From Azospirillum brasilense (GTDB taxonomy: Bacteria; Pseudomonadota; Alphaproteobacteria; Azospirillales; Azospirillaceae): a stretch of DNA of 64,000 bases. Positions 18,114-26,076 of the stretch are shown here, in pieces. The translations under genes and the position numbers were made by a program. The stretch spans positions 2,667,501 through 2,731,500 of the forward strand of contig NZ_CP032345.1 of NCBI RefSeq assembly GCF_005222205.1. Reading direction: 5' to 3'. The notes under the pieces are model-generated. The model was not told the origin of the DNA. It made no database searches and was given only the letters and a program-made list of their open reading frames with translations. The first letter of the stretch is position 1, and every line of letters begins with the position of its first letter.

Positions 18114-18256
18114 CCCCTCTCCCGCCCCGGGAGAGGGAAGGGGCCCGCGCCGCGCGCGGGAAGGGTGAGGGTCCAGCGTGGAAAAAGCGCCTGATCCTTG
18201 CGTCACCCTCACCCGGCCGCCTGCGGCGGCCACCCTCTCCCGGGGCGGGAGAGGGG
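18114..18256. repeat. 143-bp palindromic element with perfect 24-bp terminal repeats
   Basis: The left end (18114-18137, beginning CCCCTCTCCCGCCCCGGG) is the exact reverse complement of the right end (18233-18256). Each end is itself nearly palindromic. Inside, GGGTGAGGGT and ACCCTCACCC continue the pairing, so the whole element can form a long cruciform or hairpin. It contains no coding capacity and resembles a MITE or REP-type repeat. It fills the gap between the ATPase and permease genes of one operon. Confidence 0.8.
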
Positions 18257-18279
18257 ACGACGTGCGCCGGAGCCTTTTC

Positions 18280-19380
18280 ATGACCCTCCTCCGTCTCGAA
18301 CCCCGCGGCGAGGCGTCGCGCGCGATGGTCTACGCGACGCCGCTGCTGGCGGTCGCGCTCACGCTCGTCAGCGGCTTCCTGCTGTTCTGGGCCATGGGCT
18401 TCGACCCGGTGAAGGCGCTGCACGCCTTCTTCATCGCGCCGCTGCTGTCGCTGCGCGGCCTGGGTGAACTGGCGGTCAAGGCGACCCCGCTGGTGCTCTG
18501 CGCGATCGGGCTGGCCATCGGATTCCGCGCCAACGTCTGGAACATCGGGGCCGAGGGGCAGCTCACCCTCGGCGCCATCACCGGCGGCGGGCTGGCGCTG
18601 GCCTTCTACGGCGAGGGCGGCTGGTGGCTGCTGCCGCTGATGATCGTCGCGGGCATGGCCGGCGGCGCCCTGTGGGCGGCGATCCCCGCCTTCCTGCGGG
18701 TGCGCTTCAACGCCAGCGAGATCCTGACCAGCCTGATGCTGAACTACGTGGCGCTGCATCTGCTGAACTACCTGATGCACGGCCCCTACCGCGACCCCGA
18801 CGGCTTCGCCTTCCCGGAATCCCGCCTGTTCGAGGCCGACGCGGTGCTGCCGCTGCTCGTCGCCGGGACGCGCGTGCATCTGGGATCGCTGTTCGCCCTG
18901 CTGGCGGTGGCGGCGGGCTGGTTCCTGATGGCGCGGACCTTCATCGGCTTCCAGATCAAGGTCATCGGCCTGACTCCGACGGCGGCGGGCTACGCCGGCT
19001 TCAATCAGAAGAAGATCATCTGGCTGACGCTGCTGCTGTCCGGCGCGCTGGCCGGCTTGGCCGGGCTGGGCGAGGTCGCCGGGCCGATCGGCCAGATGAA
19101 CCCGACCATCTCTCCCGGCTACGGCTACACCGCCATCATCGTCGCCTTCCTGGGGCGGCTGCACCCGGTGGGCATCCTGCTCGCCGGCTTCCTGATGGCG
19201 CTGTCCTTCATCGGCGGCGAGGCGGCGCAGATCGCGCTCGGCCTGCCCAAGGCCATCACCGGCGTGTTCCAGGGCATGCTGCTGTTCTTTCTGCTGGCGA
19301 CCGACGTGTTGATCCGTTACCGCGTGCGCTTCGGCGCGAAAGGCGCTGCCGGGACTGGGGTGGGGAGGGCCGCGGCATGA
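18280..19380 (+). CDS. ABC transporter permease, BMP/nucleoside family (first)
   Basis: A 366-residue inner-membrane protein with about ten hydrophobic segments. It has the BPD_transp_2 family pattern, including IGFRANVWNIGAEGQLTLGA, RFNASEILTSLMLNYVALHL and GYGYTAIIVAFLGRLHPVGI. The ATG at 18280 has GGAG 8 bases before it. A GTG at 18262 is in frame but its ribosome site would lie in the palindromic repeat. The stop overlaps the next permease (ATGA), so the pair is translationally coupled and forms the channel with it. Confidence 0.88.
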   Translation: MTLLRLEPRGEASRAMVYATPLLAVALTLVSGFLLFWAMGFDPVKALHAFFIAPLLSLRGLGELAVKATPLVLCAIGLAIGFRANVWNIGAEGQLTLGAITGGGLALAFYGEGGWWLLPLMIVAGMAGGALWAAIPAFLRVRFNASEILTSLMLNYVALHLLNYLMHGPYRDPDGFAFPESRLFEADAVLPLLVAGTRVHLGSLFALLAVAAGWFLMARTFIGFQIKVIGLTPTAAGYAGFNQKKIIWLTLLLSGALAGLAGLGEVAGPIGQMNPTISPGYGYTAIIVAFLGRLHPVGILLAGFLMALSFIGGEAAQIALGLPKAITGVFQGMLLFFLLATDVLIRYRVRFGAKGAAGTGVGRAAA

Positions 19381-20309
19381 GCGCCGAACTGGCCCTTCTC
19401 GGCCCGATCCTCGCGGCCATGCTGGCCGCCGCCACGCCGCTGCTGTTCGCAGCCCTCGGCGAGCTGGTGGTGGAGAAGTCCGGCGTCCTGAATCTGGGCG
19501 TCGAGGGCATGATGCTGGTGGGCGCCGTCTGCGGCTTCGCCGTGGCGGTGCAGACCGGCAGTTCCACCGCTGGATTCGTCGCGGGGGCCGCGGCGGGGGC
19601 GGGCATGGCGGCGCTGTTCGGGGTGCTGACCCTGCTCCTGCTCGCCAACCAGGTGGCGACCGGCCTCGCGCTGACGCTGTTCGGCGTCGGCCTGTCGGCG
19701 CTGATCGGGCAGGGATTCGTCGGCATCCCCATCGCCGACGTGCCGGAACTCTACATCCCCGGCTTGACCGACCTGCCGGTGATCGGCAAGGCGCTGTTCG
19801 GGCAAGACGCGCTGGTCTATCTGGCGCTGGCGGCGGTGCCGGCGGTGCACTGGTTCCTCTACGCCACGCGCAAGGGGCTGATCCTGCGCGCGGTGGGCGA
19901 GAACCACGCGGCGGCCCACGCGCTCGGCTACAAGGTCATCCGCATCCGCTTCCTCGCCGTTCTGTTCGGCGGCGCCATGAGCGGCATGGCCGGGGCCTAC
20001 CTGTCGCTCGACTACACCCCGATGTGGGCGGAGGGCATCTCCGCCGGGCGCGGCTGGATCGCGCTGGCGCTGGTCGTCTTCGCCACCTGGAAGCCGGGCC
20101 GCGTGCTGCTCGGCGCCTGGCTGTTCGGCGGGGTGACCATCGCGCAGCTCCACGTCCAGGGGCTGGGAATCGACATTCCGTCACAACTCTTGTCGATGCT
20201 GCCTTATCTGGCTACCGTCATCGTCCTGGTGGTGATTTCACGCGATGTCGCCCGAATCCGGCTGAACGCGCCGGCCAGCCTCGGGAAGGTCTTCCATCCC
20301 GATGCCTGA
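19377..20309 (+). CDS. ABC transporter permease, BMP/nucleoside family (second)
   Basis: A 310-residue partner permease. Typical blocks: LLFAALGELVVEKSGVLNLG, VEGMMLVGAVCGF, ATRKGLILRAVGENHAAAHA, and SGMAGAYLSLDYTPMWAEGI. About nine membrane segments are seen. It starts inside the stop codon of the previous gene. Together they match the NupQ/YufQ-type second permease of nucleoside or deoxyribonucleoside importers. The binding protein gene follows after 79 bases. Confidence 0.88.
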   Translation: MSAELALLGPILAAMLAAATPLLFAALGELVVEKSGVLNLGVEGMMLVGAVCGFAVAVQTGSSTAGFVAGAAAGAGMAALFGVLTLLLLANQVATGLALTLFGVGLSALIGQGFVGIPIADVPELYIPGLTDLPVIGKALFGQDALVYLALAAVPAVHWFLYATRKGLILRAVGENHAAAHALGYKVIRIRFLAVLFGGAMSGMAGAYLSLDYTPMWAEGISAGRGWIALALVVFATWKPGRVLLGAWLFGGVTIAQLHVQGLGIDIPSQLLSMLPYLATVIVLVVISRDVARIRLNAPASLGKVFHPDA

Positions 20310-20388
20310 TGGGCCGATGCCTGACAGGCCCCGGGATGTTTGCAAGTCTTACGTTCGTGCTCAATCAATTGGATCAGGGAGCAAACAC

Positions 20389-21480
20389 GTGAACAGAAGG
20401 ACCATGGGCAAGGCCCTGATGGGTCTGGCCACCGGCGCCGCCATGCTGGCGCTGGGCGTCGGCGCGGCCGACGCGCAGGAGAAGATGAAGGTCGGCTTCG
20501 TCTATGTCGGTCCGATCAGCGACCACGGCTACAGCTACCAGCACGACCAGGGCCGTCTGGCCGTGGAGAAGGAGCTGGGCGACAAGGTCACCACCACCTT
20601 CGTCGAGAACGTGCCCGAGGGCGCCGACGCCGAGCGCGTGATCGAGCAGCTGGCCTCCTCCGGCCACAAGCTGATCTTCACGACCTCCTTCGGCTTCATG
20701 AACCCGACGCTGAAGGTCGCGCAGCGCCACCCCGACGTGAAGTTCGAGCACGCCACCGGCTACAAGCGCTCGGCCAACGTCGCCACCTACTCGGCGCGCT
20801 TCTACGAGGCCCGCACGGTCATCGGCCAGATCGCCGGCAAGATGACCAAGTCGAACATCATCGGCTACATCGGCTCCTTCCCGATCCCCGAGGTCGTCAG
20901 CGGCATCAACGCCTTCACCATCGCCATGCGCGAAGTGAACCCGAAGGCCGAGGTGCGCGTCGTCTGGGTGAACAGCTGGTACGACCCCGGCAAGGAAGCC
21001 GAGGCCGCCAAGGCGCTGATCGACCAGGGCGCCGACGTGATTTCCCTGCACACCGACAGCCCGGCGGCCATCCAGGTCGCGCAGGAGCGCGGCCTGTGGG
21101 TGTTCGGCCAGTCGTCGGACATGACCCGCTTCGGCCCGAAGGCGCACCTGACCGCCATCGTGGATGACTGGCGCGAGTATTACGTGAACCGCGTCAAGGC
21201 GGCTCTGGACGGCTCCTGGAAGTCGCAGGACACCTGGGGCGGCTTCAAGGACCACATGCTGTTCCTGGCCCCCTACAACCCGGCGCTCCCGGCGGACGTC
21301 GTCGCGGCGGCCGAGAAGACCCGCACCGACATCATGGAAGGCAAGCGCCACTCCTTCCAGGGCCCGGTGAAGGACCAGTCCGGCAAGGTCGTGATCGCCG
21401 AGGGCAAGCAGGCCACGGACGAGCAGATCCTGAAGATGGACTGGTACGTCGAGGGCGTGCAGGGCAAGGTTCCGAAGTAA
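20389..21480 (+). CDS. BMP-family ABC transporter substrate-binding protein
   Basis: A 363-residue periplasmic protein. It starts at GTG (AGGGAG 8 bases upstream), and the signal peptide ends near GVGAADA-QEKMKV. The mature part has the Bmp/Med fold: KVGFVYVGPISDHGYSYQHD, VIEQLASSGHKLIFTTSFGF, and WVNSWYDPGKEAEAAKALID. There is no lipobox, so it is soluble rather than a lipoprotein. The family binds purine nucleosides or related compounds; which one this protein binds cannot be told by eye. It closes the operon and is followed by a strong terminator. Confidence 0.88.
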   Translation: MNRRTMGKALMGLATGAAMLALGVGAADAQEKMKVGFVYVGPISDHGYSYQHDQGRLAVEKELGDKVTTTFVENVPEGADAERVIEQLASSGHKLIFTTSFGFMNPTLKVAQRHPDVKFEHATGYKRSANVATYSARFYEARTVIGQIAGKMTKSNIIGYIGSFPIPEVVSGINAFTIAMREVNPKAEVRVVWVNSWYDPGKEAEAAKALIDQGADVISLHTDSPAAIQVAQERGLWVFGQSSDMTRFGPKAHLTAIVDDWREYYVNRVKAALDGSWKSQDTWGGFKDHMLFLAPYNPALPADVVAAAEKTRTDIMEGKRHSFQGPVKDQSGKVVIAEGKQATDEQILKMDWYVEGVQGKVPK

Positions 21481-21503
21481 GCCGGAACCGGTTGCCAAGA
21501 AGG

Positions 21504-21533
21504 AAAAGGGGAGGCTCCGGCCTCCCCTTTTTT
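21504..21533 (+). terminator. Intrinsic terminator of the BMP transporter operon
   Basis: An AAAAGGGGAGG stem (21504-21514) pairs exactly with 21521-21531 over a six-base CTCCGG loop and ends in a run of six T. It lies 24 bases after the binding-protein stop. Confidence 0.92.
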
Positions 21534-21560
21534 GTTGCCCGCTTTTTTATGGGCCGCCGC

Positions 21561-21971
21561 TCAGCCCGGCTGGCGGCCCAGCGCGGCCCAGCCGGCGGGG
21601 GCGAGGCGCATCACCTCCGGCCCGCTGCCGGCTGGGTTGGGCTCCATCGTCACCAGCTCCCGGTTCTCGAACCAGACCCAGCGGGGAACCTCCGCCGCGG
21701 TGGGGACCCAGCCCCCGGCCATCCGCTCCAGCACCGCCAGATCGGCGGCGGCGATCGGGAATTTCGGCTTCGCCGGGGCACGGTTGGGCGCGGCGGGGGC
21801 GGGCGGGGGCGCCGACGGGGCGTCCTGCCCGGCGCGGGCGTGTATCCAGGCCGTCTGGAAGGCGGTCAGGGCCTCGTTCAGTTCCCCGCGCAGCGGCTCG
21901 GACGGGCAGCGCAGGTAGCGGTCGAGCAGGGCGTGCAGGGACTCGGCGGAGGGGGGCGGGGTCTCGGGCAT
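21561..21971 (-). CDS. Hypothetical protein
   Basis: A 136-residue product from ATG 21971 (MPETPPPSAESLHALLDRYL). An N-terminal helical part (LHALLDRYLRCPSEPLRGEL) is followed by a Pro/Ala linker and a C-terminal region with VLERMAGGWVPTAAEVPRWV and FENRELVTMEPNP. I recognise no family. Codon usage is like the neighbours, and the ribosome binding site is poor. It is a plausible gene but without independent support. Confidence 0.5.
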   Translation of the reverse strand: MPETPPPSAESLHALLDRYLRCPSEPLRGELNEALTAFQTAWIHARAGQDAPSAPPPAPAAPNRAPAKPKFPIAAADLAVLERMAGGWVPTAAEVPRWVWFENRELVTMEPNPAGSGPEVMRLAPAGWAALGRQPG

Positions 21972-22035
21972 GGGGCGGTTCCGTGGTCGGCGTGGTCCGG
22001 CACCGCAGCCATAAACGCAAGGGGCAGGAAAAGGA

Positions 22036-22069
22036 AGGCTCCGCCGCTTCAGGGAGCGCGGCGGAGCCT
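22036..22069. repeat. Perfect inverted repeat in intergenic DNA
   Basis: AGGCTCCGCCGC (22036-22047) and its reverse complement (22058-22069) form a 12-bp stem with a ten-base loop. It lies in the 262-base gap between two divergent hypothetical genes, in front of the plus-strand membrane protein. No T-run follows. It could be a REP-like unit. Confidence 0.55.
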
Positions 22070-22233
22070 GTCGAGGAGGCACAATCCCCTGTGCTGCCTG
22101 ACTCCAAACACACCCACCGGCCCGCCGGTTCCACCTTCCCTTCCGGGGTGACCCGCAAGGCTGCGGTCCGAACGCCGGGTCGACGCGTTGTCAGCCGCAG
22201 GACAGGCTCTCGCGTCGGAAAGGGAAGCGCATC

Positions 22234-22713
22234 GTGGGGAACGGATTTCAGAAGGCGTCGCGGGTCATGTATTTCCTGGCGACCGGCGTGTTGATGCTGT
22301 TCGCCCTGGTGTTCATCGGCGTGGCCGCCTATTCGGTGTTTCACAGCCTTCTGCTCCTCGACATCGAGGCGACGACCCACGGGCTGCTGAACGGCGTCGG
22401 CATGATCGTGCTGGCCATCGCCGTCTTCGAGATCGCCAAGTATCTCTATGAGGAGGAGTTGGAGCACGACCGCGAGCTGCGCCATGCGGACGAGGCGCGG
22501 CGCACCCTGACCAAGTTCCTGACCACCATCATCATCGCCGCCAGCCTGGAAGGGCTGGTGCTGGTGTTCGAGGCGCGGACCTCGGACATGAGCGACATGG
22601 TCTACCCGGCCATCCTCCTGATGGTCATCGTCTTCATGGTGCTCGGGCTGGGGCTCTACCAGCTGATCAGCCGACGGGCGGAGACCATCGACCCGAAGGA
22701 GGGGGATTCCTGA
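22234..22713 (+). CDS. Four-helix membrane protein, unknown function
   Basis: A 159-residue protein starting at GTG, with AAGGGA 8 bases upstream. Four transmembrane helices are visible (about 12-36, 48-71, 95-114, 123-143). A charged loop between helices two and three (YEEELEHDRELRHADEARR) probably faces the cytoplasm. The layout resembles PsiE-like small membrane proteins, but that is only a loose likeness. It ends 69 bases before the next gene. Confidence 0.65.
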   Translation: MGNGFQKASRVMYFLATGVLMLFALVFIGVAAYSVFHSLLLLDIEATTHGLLNGVGMIVLAIAVFEIAKYLYEEELEHDRELRHADEARRTLTKFLTTIIIAASLEGLVLVFEARTSDMSDMVYPAILLMVIVFMVLGLGLYQLISRRAETIDPKEGDS

Positions 22714-22782
22714 CCGCCCCTCGCGTTCCAACATAGCTGGAAGGAGTTGTTGATCCCTCCCAGCCAGAGCGGAGCGCCCCCC

Positions 22783-23379
22783 ATGTTCGATCCCGCCCAG
22801 ATCGGCCGCATCTCTCCCGTGGAGCAGGCCGATGCCCTGCGCACCCTGATCGCCGTCTTCGCCACCGCGGTGGTGCGGCCCGGCGAGGCGGCGCCGCGCA
22901 ACGCCGTCAGCGCCGAGATCGTCGACATCCTCGACGAGGTGCCGGCGGAGCGGGTGGAGGCGGTGGCCCAGCTCTTCACCATGATGGCTCTGCGCCTGCG
23001 GCGGAAGGGACGGCCGCGCCGCACCGCCTTCCGCCTGACCCTGGAGACGGCGCTGCTCGCCCGCTCCTACGTCGGGGAGCCGGCGCCGCGCAACGAGACC
23101 AGCTACCTGTCGTCCGACCGGCCCGGCCTGGGAGAGATCGACCACGCCTGCAACGCGATGCTGGAGCGCATGGCCGGGGTGCCGGACGAGGAGCAGCGGG
23201 CGTGGCTGACCGCGCAGGTGATCGCCACCGGCCTGATCGACGCCGACCGCCGCCACCGGCTGGGCGGCCCCGACCGCGACCTGGGCGACATGGCGGTGGC
23301 GGAGTTCCTGCTGCGCACGGCCGCCCAGTATCTCGCCGCCACCGCCGTCCGCACCCCGCCCGGCGAGAGCAAGGACTGA
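22783..23379 (+). CDS. Hypothetical protein
   Basis: A 198-residue, mostly helical, cytoplasmic-looking product (MFDPAQIGRISPVEQADALR). It has Ala/Arg/Leu-rich amphipathic stretches and no signal or membrane segment. ATG 22783 has GGAG 8 bases upstream. No recognised domain. It may share a transcript with the preceding membrane protein. Confidence 0.6.
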   Translation: MFDPAQIGRISPVEQADALRTLIAVFATAVVRPGEAAPRNAVSAEIVDILDEVPAERVEAVAQLFTMMALRLRRKGRPRRTAFRLTLETALLARSYVGEPAPRNETSYLSSDRPGLGEIDHACNAMLERMAGVPDEEQRAWLTAQVIATGLIDADRRHRLGGPDRDLGDMAVAEFLLRTAAQYLAATAVRTPPGESKD

Positions 23380-23395
23380 GGCTGGTGGGGCGGGC

Positions 23396-23947
23396 TCACT
23401 GCAGGGCGATGATCGCGGCCATGGTCGCGTAGCGCTCGATCGACTGGGAGGAGGGCGAGCGCATCGCCTGCCGGGTGATGGCGAGCTGGTTTTCGTGCGA
23501 GACCGGCTGCCGCACCCCCAGATGCGCGACCACCTTGGCGAGCGGCACGACATGGGCGGAGGACAGCTCCCAATTCACGATGGCGCCGCCCGCCGGGCGC
23601 CCGGGCGTGACGGCGGACGGCGCGACCCGCAGCGTGATCGAGGAGGCCAGCGACTCCAGTCCGGTCACCGGGACGAAATACAGCGTGAAGCTTCGTGAGG
23701 TCGGGCGCCAGGGTTCCGCCGCCCGCCCGTCGGGGAAGGCGAGGCCGGTCTGTTCGTGGAACAGGCGCTGGAGCGCTGCGAGCGGGCTGATGACGCTTTC
23801 GAAGCCGCCGCCGGGCAACGCCCATTGGCCCGCGGCGTCGACGACCCGCGGCTCCGCCGGGCCGCGCCCCCACCAAGTGCTGACCTCGCGCCGCCGGACG
23901 ATCAGGACCTTCGTCCCCTCCAGAAACGCCACATGGACATGGCGCAT
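23396..23947 (-). CDS. Degenerate Nudix-like protein
   Basis: A 183-residue product (MRHVHVAFLEGTKVLIVRRR). The fold signature is that of a Nudix hydrolase: a first strand with VLIVRRREVSTWW, then QWALPGGGFE and a helix RLFHEQTGLAF in the Nudix-box position. The box G-x5-E-x7-R-E-U-x-E-E-x-G-U is poorly kept: only the final G and one glutamate of the E-E pair are clear. Catalysis is therefore doubtful. It lies 68 bases downstream of the GGDEF gene on the same strand and may be its operon partner. Confidence 0.6.
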   Translation of the reverse strand: MRHVHVAFLEGTKVLIVRRREVSTWWGRGPAEPRVVDAAGQWALPGGGFESVISPLAALQRLFHEQTGLAFPDGRAAEPWRPTSRSFTLYFVPVTGLESLASSITLRVAPSAVTPGRPAGGAIVNWELSSAHVVPLAKVVAHLGVRQPVSHENQLAITRQAMRSPSSQSIERYATMAAIIALQ

Positions 23948-24015
23948 CGCCTGTTCCCCCGCATCCCGTTGGCTTCGCTGCCGGAGACGGGTGGGCGGGG
24001 CAGTGTGTGAACGGT

Positions 24016-24900
24016 CTAGGGAGAGGGGACCACGCGGTTTCGCCCTTCGGCCTTCGCCCGATACAGCGCGGCGTCGGCCACCCGGAGCGCGTCGTCGAGG
24101 CCGCCTGGGGCGTCCGGTGCAACGGGCGCGACGCCGAAGCTGGCGGTCATGCGGAACGGATCGCCGTTCAGACCCATTTCCTGGGCGGCGACGCGCCGGC
24201 GCAAGCGCTCCGCCACGACCGAGGCATCCGCCAGAGCGGTGTTGGGGAGCAGAACCACGAATTCCTCTCCGCCGTAGCGCCCGATCAGGTCGCCGGGGCG
24301 CAGGGCGTCGCCCAGCGTCCGGACGAATCGCTGCAACGCCTCGTCCCCGGCGGCGTGGCCGCGGCTGTCGTTGATGCGCTTGAAATGATCGATGTCGGCG
24401 ATCAGCAGGGACAGGGGCTGCCGCGACCGCAGCGATCGCCGGATCTCCTCGTCCGCACGGTCGAGAAGGGCGCGCCGGTTGGCGACTCCGGTCAGCGGAT
24501 CGGTCCGCGCCTGCGCGACCAGCAGCCGGTGCATGTCGGTGATGCGGCCGCCCGCCTTCAGCCGCGCCTTGAGGTGGGCGCGGTTGACCGGCTTGTGGAT
24601 GAAGTCGTCGGCTCCGGCGTCCAGCGCCTTCATCTCGTAGAAGGGCTCGTCGTGGGACGTCATCAGGATCAGGTAGCTGTAGGCGGTGCGCGGATCGGCC
24701 TTCAGAAGCCAGCACACCTCCAGCCCCGACAGCCGCGGCATCTCCCAATCGATGATGGCGATGTCGAAGGATTCGGCCTGGGCAAGGTTCAGCGCTTCCC
24801 GGCCATCCCTGGCCAGGATCACGTCATGGCCGTAGGACGCCACCTGCTCCGAGAGCATGGAGCGCATCAGGACCGTATCGTCGGCGATGAGCACGCGCAT
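24016..24900 (-). CDS. Response regulator with diguanylate cyclase output (REC-GGDEF)
   Basis: A 294-residue PleD/WspR-style protein. The receiver domain (1-120) has VLIADD, the phospho-acceptor Asp51 in AIIDWEMPRLSG, and the conserved Lys in FIHKPVN. The GGDEF domain (about 130-290) has DPLTGVANRR, an intact active site GRYGGEEF at 208-215 and an inhibitory I-site RPGD five residues before it. It should therefore make cyclic di-GMP under phosphorylation and product-inhibition control. ATG 24918 would add six residues. No histidine kinase is next to it. Confidence 0.92.
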   Translation of the reverse strand: MRVLIADDTVLMRSMLSEQVASYGHDVILARDGREALNLAQAESFDIAIIDWEMPRLSGLEVCWLLKADPRTAYSYLILMTSHDEPFYEMKALDAGADDFIHKPVNRAHLKARLKAGGRITDMHRLLVAQARTDPLTGVANRRALLDRADEEIRRSLRSRQPLSLLIADIDHFKRINDSRGHAAGDEALQRFVRTLGDALRPGDLIGRYGGEEFVVLLPNTALADASVVAERLRRRVAAQEMGLNGDPFRMTASFGVAPVAPDAPGGLDDALRVADAALYRAKAEGRNRVVPSP

Positions 24901-25105
24901 GGCGGGAAACTGCCTCATACCTTCGTCATCGGTCAATGAATGGAAGGCCGCTGCAGCATCATTTCTGGGCGTCCTCCCCTGCCGTCCTATCGCCTTCACG
25001 GTAACGTTGCGCCTAAGGTCATGGTCGCCGCGCCGCGCCCCTTGCGGCATAGTACGGGCCGTACGGGGCGCCCAAATCCGGGCGCGCAACGCGAGAGGGG
25101 ACAGC

Positions 25106-25999
25106 ATGGCCCGCTACACGGGCGTCTACGGATTTCCGGAATCGGCCGACGGCGCGCGGCGTCTGGCCGAAGCCCTGAAGGTTCCCTGCCACATCGCCGA
25201 GCTGCACCGCTTTCCGGACGGCGAAAGCCTCGTCCGCCTGCCCGAAGCCGTCGAGCGGGCGGTGGTCTACCGCTCGCTCGACCGGCCGAACGACAAGCTC
25301 GTGGAACTGACGCTGGCCGCCTCCGTGCTGCGCCGGCAGGGCGCCACGGAGCTGTGCCTCGTCGCGCCCTACATGGCCTACATGCGCCAGGACGCCGTGT
25401 TCCGCCCCGGCGAGCCGGTCAGTCAGACGGTGGTGGGGGACTGGCTGGGCCGGCTGTTCGACCGCTTCGTCTGCGTGGAGCCGCACCTGCACCGCACCCA
25501 CACGCTGGACGAGGTGTTCGTCGGGCGGCCCTCCGTCTGCCTCAGCGGCGCCGGTGCCATCGCCGAGCGGCTGCGCAGCGACGGGGTCGCGCCCGACACC
25601 GTGATCGTCGGCCCGGACGAGGAGGCGGCCCCTCTGGTCGAGGCGGTGGCCGGGCCGCTCGGCCTCACCGCCCTGGTCGGGCGCAAGGAGCGGCGCGGCG
25701 ACCGCGACGTGACGGTCTCCCTGCCCGACGGCGCGCCGCTGGCCGGGCGGCCGGTGGTGATCGTCGACGACGTCATCAGCTCCGGCGAGACCATCTTCTC
25801 CTGCGCGCGGGCCGCGCGGGCCGCGGGGGCGGCGTCGGTCCGGGTGTTCGGCGTCCATGCCCTGTTCGACGCCGCGGTGGCCGCCCGCTTCGAGACGGAA
25901 GGGCTGGGCACGCCGTTGTCCTGCGACGGGGTTCCGCACCCCAGCAACGCCCTGCCGCTCGCCCGGCTGATCGCCGACGCGCTGGCAATCCCCCGTTGA
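25106..25999 (+). CDS. prs: Ribose-phosphate pyrophosphokinase-like protein
   Basis: A 297-residue PRPP synthetase homologue. It has the N-terminal HRFPDGESLVRLPEAVERAV, APYMAYMRQDAVFRPGEPVS (ATP/regulatory flexible-loop region) and the PRPP-binding motif VVIVDDVISSGETIF. GAGAGGGG precedes the ATG. It is shorter and more divergent than a housekeeping PrsA (about 310 residues), so it may be a second, specialised enzyme. An MBL/beta-CASP nuclease gene follows 77 bases later. Confidence 0.85.
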   Translation: MARYTGVYGFPESADGARRLAEALKVPCHIAELHRFPDGESLVRLPEAVERAVVYRSLDRPNDKLVELTLAASVLRRQGATELCLVAPYMAYMRQDAVFRPGEPVSQTVVGDWLGRLFDRFVCVEPHLHRTHTLDEVFVGRPSVCLSGAGAIAERLRSDGVAPDTVIVGPDEEAAPLVEAVAGPLGLTALVGRKERRGDRDVTVSLPDGAPLAGRPVVIVDDVISSGETIFSCARAARAAGAASVRVFGVHALFDAAVAARFETEGLGTPLSCDGVPHPSNALPLARLIADALAIPR

Positions 26000-26076
26000 C
26001 GGCTCCCCGTTGACGGGCCGGTAACCCTTCGTCGGGCAGGATAGGGGGACAGGGCACACCAAGGCGGGGTTTCGCC

